64,000 bases of DNA. Origin: Anthostomella pinea (lineage: Eukaryota > Ascomycota > Sordariomycetes > Xylariales > Xylariaceae). Below the pieces are notes generated by a model. It did no database searches. It saw nothing but the letters and a program-made list of their open reading frames with translations, and was not told the DNA's origin. The stretch spans positions 5,022,001 through 5,086,000 of the forward strand of contig CAUWAG010000003.1 of NCBI GenBank assembly GCA_963556695.1. The letters are read 5' to 3'. Below, piece after piece: positions 24,319-35,570 of the stretch. The translations under genes were made by a program, and so were the position numbers. Positions within the stretch are counted from its first letter, which is position 1. Each line of letters opens with the position of its first letter.

Positions 24319-25020
24319 GGCCGTAATTCACGACGAGAACTGTTAGATACTAGCACGAATGTGTTGAATGGGAGCCGGAGATAGACACCGGAAGATCCCC
24401 AGTGGGGCAGAGACGCACAGGGCATCTGACCCACCAAGAAGACATTGTTTGTTTGTTTTGTATTTAACGTGGGGGGTAGCTCCTCAGTAGTGTAGACCAC
24501 GCCTCCCAGAGCCTCTGCATCGCAGGGTTGTGGAGGTCTCAAGAAAATAAGTACAGTCACCAAGAAGACAAATGATCAATCTCTGTACACCAAAGAAGCA
24601 GAGCAGAACAATCAATAGAATCCATCAACATCCGTGCATTAACAAGAACAGATGCACGTACTAGCCTATATCCCTTTAACGACGGTTTCGGCACTAGTAA
24701 ACCTTATAAAGGCGATATATTTTATTAAATCATGTAAGCAGTCGGGTGGCTCACAGGTGTGCTGTAGCACGCTTCCAGGGGTGACAAGGCTGACAAGGCT
24801 GACAGCAGCACTGAAAGGAAGGAACAGCCTGGAAGCGGGCTTTGAGCCTTAGTGTATCTGGGGCAAGGGATCTTTACCCTCCGGATCAAAGGCTGGGCAT
24901 TGCTTTGAAGTTGGTATGTGTATTTAGTACCTGAACAGGTCCCAAGACCCAAGGGTAGATCCGCACCCAGAACGTAAGCAACATGATGACCTGAACCACC
25001 GAACCGATCTTTTATATAAT
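24319..25020. other. Gene-free spacer before AT-rich block 2
   Basis: The minus-strand frame 24129-24563 covers part of it and overlaps the MITE-like element, so it is unlikely to be a gene. A TGACAAGGCTGACAAGGCTGACAG triplet of short repeats lies at about 24,781-24,805. Composition falls to AT-rich after about 25,020. Confidence 0.4.
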
Positions 25021-25293
25021 CATCTATAATTTTAATACCTGCTTTTCCACTTGAACTTACGTATACTAGTTGCTTTAACACTTACAAATATTGTAAAATA
25101 ACATATTATATATATTATAACCGTAATAAATAATAGTTCTTTATGGTATAAAACTATTTTTAAATATTTTCTTTAATATTTTTTTTACGATTTGTTTGAA
25201 AAGCTATTCTAAGCTTTATAATCACTATTTTCATTTTTATACGTTTAAGTGTAAATATTCTCGTAACTAATACTAGTAACGTTTGAATATCCC

Positions 25294-25489
25294 TGTAACG
25301 ATGCCTGCGGCGTTGTGGTAGAATCTGGTGTTGTATTCCAAAAATAACAAGGTGAGGAAGGAAAGGAATCCAGGTGTGCGTGGACCCAAATGGCTGCAGC
25401 ACATATGGTGGTGTCCTTCCTTATCTAATCTAGACGTAACCTGATGACTCAGCATCCAACCAGGTGGATACAGGTGCTAGACCGTCACA
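25294..25489 (-). repeat. 196-bp solo-LTR-like repeat, minus copy
   Basis: Near-identical inverted copy of 25988-26183. On the minus strand it starts TGTGACGGTCTA and ends CGATGCC...TTACA, where the partner has TGACA. It contains the shared segments ATATGGTGGTGTCC and GGAATCCAGGTGTGCG in plus-strand reading. Confidence 0.65.
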
Positions 25490-25987
25490 AGTGCTTTATA
25501 TACGATAAGCTAGGTTATTTTATTAAAGATTGCTTTAATCGTAAAAGTATTAACGATGATAAAAGCATTTTATTAGAAAGTATTTAAGCGGTGAGCATTG
25601 ATTAAAAGCTGAGGTTTTTATAAGGTTTAAAAAGTTTACCCGTAAGTTAAAAAACAGTTAATATAATTAACTAGTTAAAAGGCGTTTTATTAAAGGCGTT
25701 AAAAAAGCGTTAAAAAGGTTTCATCGTAATAAAGTTGATAGTAAATAGTTAGTAGATTTATTAGTTATAATAACGGGGGAAAAGCCGTAATAACCGGCCG
25801 TTTTCAAACCTCTGTAATATATCGTCGTTTTTAAAGCTTAACTACCTTTTAATTTAAACTTATAACATTTGATATAATATTTAAAAAAACTTTTATTAAA
25901 AAAAGACTTAAAAAGTTAGCGCCGCCTTTTATATAATATTATTTATAAAAAAGTGCGGCAGGCTTTTAAAAGCAGGTAAAAAGGGAT

Positions 25988-26183
25988 TGTGACGGTCTAA
26001 CAACTGTATCCACTTGGTTGAATTCTGAGTCATCAGGTTACGTGTATATTAGATAAGGAAGGACACCACCATATGTGCTGCAGCCATTTGGGTGCACGCA
26101 CACCTGGATTCCTTTCCTTCCTCATCTTGTCATTTTTGGAATACAACACTAGATTCTACCACAACGCCGCAGGCATCGTGACA
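25988..26183 (+). repeat. 196-bp solo-LTR-like repeat, plus copy
   Basis: Begins TGTGACGGTCTAACAACTG and ends GGCATCGTGACA. It has the same length as its inverted partner at 25294-25489; 498 bp of AT-rich sequence lies between them. TG...CA ends, size and repetition suggest solo LTRs of one family. Confidence 0.65.
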
Positions 26184-27282
26184 GCACTTTTAATCTTTGT
26201 AACACCGGTACTGAACAATATAAATAACTTATTCGCCTCGGTTTTTGTTTTAAAAGTCGATTAAAAATCTTTATACACCTTATTAACTAAAATTGTAGCC
26301 TAGTATATTTATCCTTTAATTCGTACCTTTTAATTAAATACTTGCCAATAGAGCGAAAAAAGCATTATAACATTTTAATTAAAAGTTACGGATATCTCGG
26401 CCTTATGATAGTACTAAATAAGCTCTCTATACTTTGTAACCTATAATAACGTTATAAACTTACTATTTTAACAAAAGTTAAAAAATCATCTTATAATCGC
26501 ATTTTATAATTAATTATTTTGAACTTATACGCACTTTTAAGCATAGTTAACACGTTTATACCCCGTTTAAAGCTTAATATAATATTTCTTGGGTTTTATT
26601 AAATAATATTAAAAATCGCGCTGGTAAACATCGCTTAATTTATAAATATAAATATTTATAAGTTTTCTTCGTTTTTTTAATAACCGATACTTATTAGAGT
26701 AGCGCTTATAATAATACGTTATTATTTTTAATTATCGTTATTTAATAAAGAATCTTCTTGTTAGAAAAATCTTAAACTTCTTTTAAATATAATAAATAAT
26801 AATCCTTTTTGTAACGTAAACGCCTTTTAACGTCTTACTTTTAATATCATTCTCTTCGATAATTATTTTAACGATCTTATAGCTAATCCTAGTTATTTAA
26901 GTAACTATTACCTTTGAAGAAGAATATTAAAATATTGTGTACCTTTTTTGACGAAAAAATAGTGTAAAATAACGCCGTATACCTTTTTTAACAAAAAAGT
27001 AATAACTTACATACCTTTTTGATAAAAAATCTTCAACCGCTTATTAACCTTTACGTGAAAAGGTTTTAAACCATATAATTATTCAACTAATAAAAAGATC
27101 GTCCGTATTTATTTTAATCTAAAAACCTACATTAATTAAAATAATTATTAAAAACGCGTAAAAACAGTCCTTTCAAACGTTATTAAAAAATTCTACTATA
27201 TTAAATATTATGAGTTTAAATTAAAAGGTAGTTGAGCTTTAAAAAGGACGATATATTAAAAAGTTTTAAAAAGGCTAGTTAT

Positions 27283-27439
27283 TGTGACGGAACGCTCACC
27301 ATAACCACCATGCCACGGCTGTTCCTCCCCAAAGGATATCGAATATCAAGCGTGGCAGCTTGACATCCAATGGTGGTACATGTACTCATGTCCGGGCTCC
27401 AGGACTCACCACATGGGCTACCTGTACCAGACTATGACA
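27283..27439 (+). repeat. Solo-LTR-like island, 157 bp
   Basis: Begins TGTGACGGAACG and ends ACTATGACA, GC-normal within AT-rich DNA. The start matches the TGTGAYGG signature of the other islands, but the interior is different. Confidence 0.45.
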
Positions 27440-28402
27440 GTTATAATAAAACTTACAGTTATATACTCTTAAATAAACCTTTAATTGTTTGTATTTTGAA
27501 CTATTTAAATCTTATAACTATTTAACCACATTTATCATTTAATACATTATGTTAAAAATATTTATAAATATTACATTAAAAAAATAAAAACAAAAACACA
27601 GTTATAACTGCGCTTAATACGATAGTTTAAAATATTATAAGCTTACAATTAACTAGCTTTATTAATACCGCTTTTATAACGGTTATAATGATAGCTAATA
27701 ATAAGTAAACGAATAATTTTCTACTTATTTTAAGCCTTATTAATAACCCAAGTATATAAGTAACGATATGATCTTATGATAAAAGGCTCGTTCATATTAT
27801 ATATAATTAATATTATAATAATTACTACGTTATCCTTTTACGTAAATTGTTATATTTAATAGTTTAATATAACCTTTTAAACTTCTATATTTTACGAGAT
27901 TTCGTCCTGTTTATCTTCAGTTATTTTAATTTGTTTTAGCTTTTTAAAGATATTAAACGTAGCACGAGCTAATATAATTACTCTTATCTTTATATAATAA
28001 TAAAGCTATTATAAAAAGGTTATGAAAGTAAATAATATGTTAAATATTACGTGAAACGGTTACTTTAATAAGCTTTTTATCAACGCGATTATTATTTATC
28101 ATATATCTTTAAGCTTTTTTAATAGTTTCTTACTTTTTAAAGCCTATTGGAGCATTTTAAGTTGGTTTATACTGTTTTAAAGCGGTAAAAAACTCGGTAT
28201 TTTCAAAAGCCAGTCGTTATCTATATGTTAAAATTAAGATGATACGTAGTTATACGTAGTTACGATTTAAACTTTAAATACGGTTAAAGTAAACTTCTTT
28301 TTAATAAATATAATAGTAAAAACCTTTTTATAAAGGGGATTATACCTTCGTTAATCGTAACGATTAATAAGATGAAAATTAAGTTTATTAAAGCTTTTAT
28401 AA

Positions 28403-28611
28403 TGTTGAATCCATGTGATTCCACAGTCAAACCATCCATATAGAACCCACATGTATGATTATATAAGAGATTAGATACCGGATTGTGAGGTCACTTAGCC
28501 AGACCTGTAGGTCCAGCTAGACTTCCCAATCCAACCATCAGCAACATCATGACCTTGACCCTATACTCGAGTATTATGATTGATCGTTCAAGCCTGTTCC
28601 AATACATAACA
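28403..28611. repeat. Solo-LTR-like island, 209 bp
   Basis: Begins TGTTGAATCC and ends TACATAACA, so the ends share TGTT/AACA as in many Copia-type LTRs. GC-normal with AT-rich flanks on both sides. Confidence 0.45.
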
Positions 28612-29270
28612 TGTTTAAAAAGCTTTTATACGCAAGAAAACAGCTTAAAAATCGATTAGTTATTAATATTATTGTCGGTCGGGGTTTCAGTTTCAAAGTA
28701 ACAAAGTGACAGCTTAAAACGCTTTTTAAATAAGTAACTTAAAACGACGCGAGTAAGATTAGATAACTACGTATTTTAATAATTATCGTACGAACTTTTA
28801 AAGTACATTTTATATAAATAAAGCACGTAAAAAAGTAATATAATTCGTACGTAGTTAATAAATACTAGGTATATTAAAAAATAGCTTTACGACCCCTTTT
28901 ATATATATATTACCCACTTTTAAAGCTTTTAAACCGGAAGAGGAAAACGCGAATAACTTTATAATAATATTAAATAATAACTTTACTTCGATTTCGCGTG
29001 GTAGCAGATATAATAGCTTAAAAACGAAAAAGTATTAGTCGGTTGAAGCAATATTAAGCTCGAAAATGCCCTTATTAGCTTTTAACTTTGATAAATCTAT
29101 TTTAAAAAGCTTATAACACAAACAAATAATTTAAATTAAATACATAAATACTTAAATCGTAAAATATTATACTTAATATATTAATATCAATTAATTTAAG
29201 TTAATTATACTGCTCAATTCATCAATAGCGGCATTTTAAATCTTAATATTCGCGATATACCAGTTGTTAG

Positions 29271-29687
29271 CAGGGGTGGTGTAGGTAATGGATTTTTTCT
29301 GGTGCCGAAACCGTCGTCAAAGGGATGAGACAGCACGCTATATCGGCACTTACCGAAGGGCTTTGAGTATCACCGGTTATTGGCAGAGCCACTTTTCTTG
29401 GAATATCTGCGCACGCGGTGCCTTCCCCCGTTCTATCAACGGCAAATCAATCAGGGGAAACCAATCAGATCACGAGTGCTGCCAGTAAAGTGGTCTTGCC
29501 AATAGTCGGGAATACTCAAAGCGTTCAGTACGTGGGGTTTGTGCCGATTCAAAAGACGTCGTCTCTTGGGACCAACTCTAGATATACACAACGCCACCGA
29601 AGTCTCCTCGACTGGAAAAGGCTTGCCATCCTCAAAGGCTTAGTCTGCCGGGAGAAGTAGAGAAACCAGCTGTCCAGCATCGCCAAG
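29271..29687. other. Spacer between AT-rich block 2 and F-box gene
   Basis: Composition returns to normal at about 29,270. It contains a one-ended relative of the 112-bp MITE-like element at 29539-29580 (TTGTGCCGATTCAAAAGACG). No supported gene. Confidence 0.4.
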
Positions 29688-30938
29688 ATGAGTGGTCAAC
29701 TTCCGACATTACCTGCGGAGCTGCTCTCACTTGTCTTCGAGCACGCCGACCGAGGGTCGTTGAGCCGAATAGCCAGATGTTCGCGATACCTTTACGAAGT
29801 GGCCGCGCCGTTTCTCTACCGTCATATCGAGCTCGCTGGCCTCACTTCCAAGACCCAGTCCGTTGGTCGTGTCACGGCAGTGGCCACGCTGCTACTGCGG
29901 AGGCCGGACCTCGCGTCGTGCGTCCGACACTGCAGGTTCATCCCGGGAGCACGCTACTCTTGGGGTAACCTGGATCCTGAGATTGACGTCTCGGAGGAGA
30001 CCGCGGATCAGGATCTGGAGGCACGCCTCGGGGAGGTCGTCTCACAGAGCTCGCACGCGGCCTCAGTGAAAGATGCGATCACTGCGGCGAGCCATTCGAC
30101 GCGGGAGCACATAGATTGGCTTAAAAAGGCCGAGCCTGACGTCAAAGGCGCCTGGCATGAAGACAGTCTGCTGGCGCTGGTCCTTCCGCGATTGAGCAAC
30201 CTCGAGACTCTACGACTGGACCACTTTGCATGCGAACGTACTCGCCAGATGCTGCTGCGGGTTGCTGGCGGCGAGAAGCCGTTCGATGCCAAGCCAGCAC
30301 TGACGCGACTGGAATACATTGTGTTCCATGCATCTCGCGATGTGTGGATGGAGTATGGCCGCCTTTTTACCCCGGTCTTCCTGATTCCTTCGGTGAGGGC
30401 GATCTACCACAGCGCCTCGACGACGAAGCCCGGTTCGCATGAGTATAATGAGCAAGGCATTCCGGACAAGGTTCTCGCGGACTCCAGTCCCGGTAGCTCA
30501 GGGTGTACGCATCTCGAGTTGCACGCCTGCAGGCTCAGCGCGGTTGACATGCGCAACATGCTCGCGAAGCCCAAGGGACTGGAGACGTTCATCTACACGG
30601 TAGCCCCACCAGTCGAGCATGCTCCGATCGCTGTCAGCTACCCAGCACTGTGGCGGGCGCTGCTCCTCCAGAGCGAGACTCTTGAGAATATATGGATCGA
30701 CGATTTTCGTCGCGAAGGGTGGATCGAATTGGATGAGGACGACTACGACCCCATCAGGACCTTCAAGGACTTCCCTCGGCTCAAGCGGCTTCGCATACCC
30801 GATGACAACTATTTCTCAGCAAGCCTCGATAACCTTACTGGCGGCGACGACGACCTCGGCGGAGGCAATTTCGAAGATGGTCTGACGGCGTTACCGGCGG
30901 GCCTCGAGGTGCCATGGTGCCTTTGGAAGGACTTCTAG
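29688..30938 (+). CDS. F-box domain protein
   Basis: Single exon, 416 aa. The N-terminus LPTLPAELLSLVFEHADRGSLSRIAR is an F-box (about residues 5-45; Pro, Leu and hydrophobic spacing as in the family). It is followed by a CSRYLYEVAAPFLYRHIEL segment typical of fungal F-box proteins and a long Leu-rich region that probably forms leucine-rich-repeat-like substrate binding. Such proteins bring substrates to SCF (Skp1-Cul1) ubiquitin ligases; the target is unknown. The frame is intact although the gene lies between AT-rich block 2 and a decayed gene. It ends 48 bp before the first usable ATG of that gene and overlaps its upstream open frame. No signal peptide. Confidence 0.75.
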   Translation: MSGQLPTLPAELLSLVFEHADRGSLSRIARCSRYLYEVAAPFLYRHIELAGLTSKTQSVGRVTAVATLLLRRPDLASCVRHCRFIPGARYSWGNLDPEIDVSEETADQDLEARLGEVVSQSSHAASVKDAITAASHSTREHIDWLKKAEPDVKGAWHEDSLLALVLPRLSNLETLRLDHFACERTRQMLLRVAGGEKPFDAKPALTRLEYIVFHASRDVWMEYGRLFTPVFLIPSVRAIYHSASTTKPGSHEYNEQGIPDKVLADSSPGSSGCTHLELHACRLSAVDMRNMLAKPKGLETFIYTVAPPVEHAPIAVSYPALWRALLLQSETLENIWIDDFRREGWIELDEDDYDPIRTFKDFPRLKRLRIPDDNYFSASLDNLTGGDDDLGGGNFEDGLTALPAGLEVPWCLWKDF

Positions 30939-30985
30939 CATTTCTCACCGGGCATTCCCACAGCCGCTCTAGTGGCCACGAAAGA

Positions 30986-33021
30986 ATGATCGAGGTCACT
31001 AATTTCTTCGTGCATCGGCGTATTCAGTCCCCTGGTAACAAGTTGGCGTTAACCCAGTTACATGAAGCCTTTAAGCAGCTCTATACCTACCACCAGCCCG
31101 GTCGCCCCCCTCCTGGAGAGCTCATTGGAGGCGCGCTGCAGGTGTCGATGCTTGGCGACGAGCCAGAGCTGATCGATACAGTCCTGAGCTTGACGAAAAA
31201 AACCAGTCAACCTTGAATCTGTTGTCGCCTTAAGAGGAGAATGCTACGCGTCGAAAATCACATGGACGAACCTAGAGAAGGTGTAAGTGACATGGAACGA
31301 AGTCCCCTGTGACACTGGCTAAAGATCTCAGATTCGTCCACTCGATCCAGAACCAACATTCACTTGCCAGAGAATATGAGGCTATTGTCTCCATCGGTGG
31401 GGATTATGAGCCACCCCCTGGGCTGGAGAACCTCATATCGCGTGCCGCTGACACCGCCCTTGACGCCATCGGAGACAAGACATTCTCCTACGAAGATGGT
31501 CCTGCACTATTTGATCTTGCGTATTACCACAAAGGCTGGAAATACCTGAAGACATCGTGAGTGTATACGATCAAAACTGTCCGTCTCAATTCACTAATAT
31601 GGACGCACAGGGTGTTACCCGTCGTCGAGAGCAACATCATTTCGACGGCATTCGTATTGAATTTCCTCAAGACGTTGCATCAAAGCATGAGGCGCAGGCA
31701 GGTCCCACAAGAAGAGGCCAAATCAGCATACAAGAAGCTGGCACAGCTTGCGATTCAAAACTTTGATAGCGGTTTGACACAGGCATTCTAGGCTACTCCA
31801 GTCAAGCGGCGAAAGACCGGCGATGGAACAGCTGCCTCGGCGCCATCTGCGCCAACCACGAGCGTCTCTGCCCACTCCTCGATGCTATGGTTCATCTCCT
31901 CTCTTTTCGAACTTGGCCTCGAAGAGCAACTGAATCTTTTCCTCGATGCTCAATGGGTTGGACACATCGGAGGGGATGAATTTAAGTCACTCTGGATCCC
32001 GCTGCTCCAGGACCTGTTTCACGTCATTGGTAAACATGGGGTTCTGCTTTCGGAACCTCGGTGGTTGGTCTTCTATCAGAGCATCATCACCGCCTACTTA
32101 TTCACCTGCGTCGGGGAACGCCCCAAGGAGACATACTCGACCAAAACGGTGGAATGCCTAATTCGTTGCAAAGACTGCACCGCCCTGAATGAGTTTCTCG
32201 CCGACCCTACCCGACAAGTGGGTTGTTTCCCTCTGGCCAAGGCTCGAAGACAACATTTGCACTCTCGAATCGAAGCCGCTGGAGACCACTGCACACACGA
32301 GACTGTACGATCGACCAGGCCGGAGACCCTGGTGGTGACGAAGAGAAGCAGCGGGTGCGAGGCGGATGTGAAGAGCTGGGAGGAGCGGCGGGTGCAGGCA
32401 GAGAAGCAGCTCGACGCGTTCGACCAGCAGAAATTGCGCGTCGTGCTGGCAGACCTATATCAGGACATCATGAGCATGGCGATCCTCGAGAGCGAAGGCA
32501 TCGCTTCCGGACAGACTAATTCATCCTCTACACGGAATCCTCGACCACCGCTTGCACCAGTGTCAGGCAACCCAGCGTAGGAGCTCGCGCGACTGGACGC
32601 AGAGATTGCTCGAATGGTCAGCTCCGCCGGCTCAGACTACCCGGTCCCGAAACCGAAACTCACGCCCAGTGCCCCGACGCCGACGCCTAGGTCTTCTCAA
32701 CCAGCTCGTCCGAAGGCGCCGTCGACTTACTCGAGGGCGATAGGACTAATTGGCCCGCCCCGTCCTGCTCCGACACCGGCAAGCCCCTTTCGGAGTACGC
32801 GACGGACCTTTGAGTCGACGTGGCGTGGGGATAACGCTTCCTCGCAATCTGCTTCGGAGTCGCGCAGCTCGTCGTCGGGTTCTCGAGTAACTCCTTTGCG
32901 GCCGGACTACTTGTCCGGTTCTAGAGTGACTCCTCTGCGGCCGAATTACTCATCATCAACCCCCCAGGCTGGCACGAAGCGCAAGGCGACTGAGGTCATT
33001 GATCTTACTGGGGATGACTAG
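30986..33021 (+). pseudogene. Decayed gene, possible C-terminal part of a fungal 2OG-Fe(II) oxygenase-type protein
   Basis: A once-spliced coding frame is clear: introns 31283-31331 (GTAAGT...CAG) and 31557-31610 (GTGAGT, CACTAAT branch, CAG) keep phase. It is broken by an extra A in a 7-A run at 31196-31202 (removing one base restores the frame), a TAG at 31789-31791 and a TAG at 32578-32580. After each stop the same frame continues with protein-like sequence to 33021. It contains a C-rich segment LIRCKDCTALNEFL followed by LAKARRQHL and TLVVTKRS, which reminds me of the C-terminal extension of large fungal 2OG-Fe(II) oxygenase proteins; no catalytic domain is present upstream, so it would be 5'-truncated. 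Near the end are two GSRVTPLRP repeats and an acidic VIDLTGDD tail. Sequencing error is an alternative for the frameshift only. Confidence 0.6.
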
Positions 33022-33365
33022 AGTAGGGTATGATAGAGCACACGCTTTGTGAAGACCAGGACTTTCAGGCGTCAAGGATGGCTTCTGGAAAAGAAGCGCC
33101 GGCCACTTTGGATCATGGGAAAATGGCGTTGAGGCCGGTGTTTATATAGATAAGTGACACGCAAGTGTACTTGTACCATCTGATGTAAGGTATCGATCGA
33201 TAGCTACTGCATTCGACTTGAGATCGCGGGTTAGACTGAAAGATGTGTGAGAGATATTCTAATATTCAGAGATCTAATCACGTCTAATCATGTCTAATAA
33301 GCCTAATGCCATCTCATCTTCCACCGTACGCACCCGCCTCGCATCCCCAGTCCGCGTGCTCGTGG
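33022..33365. other. Intergenic between convergent genes
   Basis: 3' flanks of the decayed gene and of the nucleoside hydrolase gene. A run of CTAAT-type words (TCTAATCA, TCTAATCATGTCTAATAA) lies at 33271-33302. No gene seen. Confidence 0.45.
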
Positions 33366-34994
33366 CTACCTCAGCTCCCCGCCCAAGCGCGCATTCGCCT
33401 CGTCGGCCCTCTGGCAGCACTCCTCGACGACGCGCCAGAACCTCTCGATGTCGAGGCCGCGCGGGATGCGCACGCCCTCGCTCCCGGGCGGTAGGAGCTG
33501 CACGAGTGTGCGGCCCGTCTGCGCGCCGCGGTGCAGCGCGTCATCCAGCGAGCCCTCGGTCACGACCTTTACCGCAAACCGCTCGCGCCCGCGCCGCTCC
33601 GGGCCCTCGGCCGATTTGGGGTCGAAGTCGTAGAAGGGGATCTCGTGCGAAGTGCCTGTGAGGATCGCCGCCACGGCTAGCGGGTCGTGCAGGGGCGGGC
33701 CTTCCATTATGCCGAATACGTCGCTGTGTTTCAAGTTAGACGGTTGTCTTTCTCTCACGGCTTCCCCTTTCTCTTGTGTGGAGTGTGTATGTCGGCTGGG
33801 ACAAGGATGGTAACAAGCAGGCCAGCCAGCAGCGCACTCACCGATAAGTCTCAGCAAAGAAATTCAGCAGCTCAATGAGCATAACCCTTAGCCTAGACTT
33901 AGGCTCCCTTCCCTCCTCGCGGTCCTCCCGCGCGACCTCGCTCACCGTCGAGCCCTCACCACCACGTCCATACAGCAGCATATCCTGCATGTCGCGCGTG
34001 GCCAGCATGAGGTGCGTCAAATCTAGCGGCACCAGCGTCGTCTTGGGCGCCAGCACGGGGTCCTCCAACAGCAGCGCCGCCGCCTCGGGGTCGATCAGCA
34101 CGTTGAACTCGGCCCAGCGCGTGTAGTTGCCCACGCGCGCCTCTTGTTTCTCATCTTGTCCTTCCTCGGCCTCGTGATCATCCACGCGACTCATTACTGC
34201 TGGTGTGAAGCCCCCGCCCACGGCTCCGCCCATGATGCTCAGACCTGCGATATGCGCCCTTAGCTCCGGGTGCGCCTGAAACAGCGCGCCGACGTTGGTT
34301 AGGCCGCCCGTGGCGACCACCCACGCCGAGCCGGGCGCCGTGGCGCGCAGCGCGTCGGCCATGGCGTCGACGGCCGACTTGTCCGTTTGCGCTTTGCGGG
34401 CTGGTTTCGGCAGCAAGCTCGTGCCGTCTAGCCCGGACTCCCCGTGGATGTCGGTGGGCGCGTGGATGGGGTCGCGCTGGAGCGCCTGCGCGGCGCCCGG
34501 GTACACGGCTATGTCGTCGTGCTTGCCGATGGCTTTCAGTACCGATAGCGCGTTGTTGGTCGTCTTGTCTAGTGAGGCGTTGCCGTGCACCGTGCTGATG
34601 CCCAGGAGCTTGATGCCTGGGTGGTATGCGCCGAGCAGGATGGCGAAGACGTCCTGGGGGGTGTCATGTTAGTCTTGCCGTCTTTGGTCTCGTAAGTAGA
34701 TAGTGAATAGGTTGGGGAGAGGGTTTGCATGATGACTATAGGTGAGGTCTGTGAGACTGCGTCGTGAGACAGGTAACCTGGGGTGGACGTTGGGTGGTAC
34801 AGTCGGATCTCAATCTGTACGAGCGCCGGCCCGAACAAGCCGTCGTGCGGCGCGAGACTGGTTATACACAGTCTGAAGTCGCAACTTGGAAATACGATGG
34901 AGTGAATAACCCAAAGTCCCGGCTGGGACGTCATCAACCAACTTACATCGTGACCTGGATCGCAGTCCAGCCAAAGCTGAACGGGTTCAGACAT
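33366..34994 (-). CDS. URH1: Inosine/uridine-preferring nucleoside hydrolase
   Basis: Three exons on the minus strand: 34994-34947, 34653-33842 and 33723-33366; 405 aa. The first intron (34654-34946) is long at 293 nt; the second is 118 nt and splits an Arg codon. Exon 1 ends and exon 2 starts so as to form DCDPGHD|DVFAILL, the family's N-terminal Asp cluster that binds Ca2+ and ribose. ISTVHGN, SIMGGAVG and a WAEFNVLIDPEAA segment carrying the Asn and Asp ligands are also present. The enzyme cleaves the N-glycosidic bond of ribonucleosides in nucleoside salvage, probably in the cytosol. The C-terminal region (EGPPLHDPLAVAAIL) holds the conserved His-Asp. The symbol is by analogy with the yeast gene. 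Confidence 0.9.
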
Positions 34995-35570
34995 TATTAT
35001 TATTAGAAGAGTGATGAGTAACCTAGGTAATCTCAAGTGCAATCTGATGAGTATACACAAACTTGAAGGTATATGAGATAGGAGATAGGTGTGAAGTGAG
35101 AAGCAATGATGAAGGTTGTCCTGGGGATGGTCTGAGACGGACAGGTCGAAGCCGGCGTTTGTGTGGGCCTGCCCGCCTACTGTGGGCACTGTGGGTGCGG
35201 CGGTAGTCGGCGATGTCTCCTGCTGCCGGTCGGCCCCTTGTTTCTTGGTGGAGAGACGATCGTGTCTCACCGACCCAGAGGAGCTGATTGATAACACATT
35301 TATGTGAACTATCTCCAGTTAGAACACGCTGGTGCCTAAGCGCCAGTTAAAGAGAAAGTTATTCAGTTTAGACTGAGCAGCAGATTAGACTAAGTTCAAG
35401 CCTCATTCCTGATGCTGATAACACAAATGGGTGTAATAAACTCAGGGTCCAAACGAGAAACCAAGTCGAATAAGGGAGTATCAAAGTAATTGAAAAACTA
35501 CGCCTGCTTAGAATGCTTAGAATGCTTCTGATGCTTGTTTATTGGTACTCGACAATCAATCACGATGTGG
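34995..35570. other. Intergenic upstream of URH1
   Basis: URH1 5' flank and RED gene 3' flank. A minus-strand frame runs open to 35297 ahead of the URH1 ATG, but it reads like leader sequence. GAATGCTTAGAATGCTT repeats near 35512-35527. No further gene. Confidence 0.45.

Larger units (their letters stand above)
25021..29270. repeat. AT-rich, RIP-like transposon graveyard, block 2
   Basis: Same composition as block 1: TA-rich, all frames closed. GC-normal islands stand out at 25294-25489, 25988-26183, 27283-27439 and 28403-28611. The AT-rich stretch near 25,805-25,880 matches the reverse complement of about 27,195-27,275, so the remnants include inverted copies of one element's interior. No gene is seen. 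Confidence 0.8.

Noticed and set aside
24129..24563. 144-codon minus-strand frame in the repeat island
   Set aside because: It spans the 148-bp inverted-repeat element and has no recognisable domain or promoter.
25021..29270. CRISPR-like or satellite array in the AT-rich block
   Set aside because: Repeated short words are only AT-rich composition; there is no regular repeat-spacer period, and CRISPR is not expected in a fungal nucleus.
33290..33661. Plus-strand frame opposite the last URH1 exon
   Set aside because: It is antisense to the conserved nucleoside hydrolase C-terminus and is Arg/Ser/Pro-rich.
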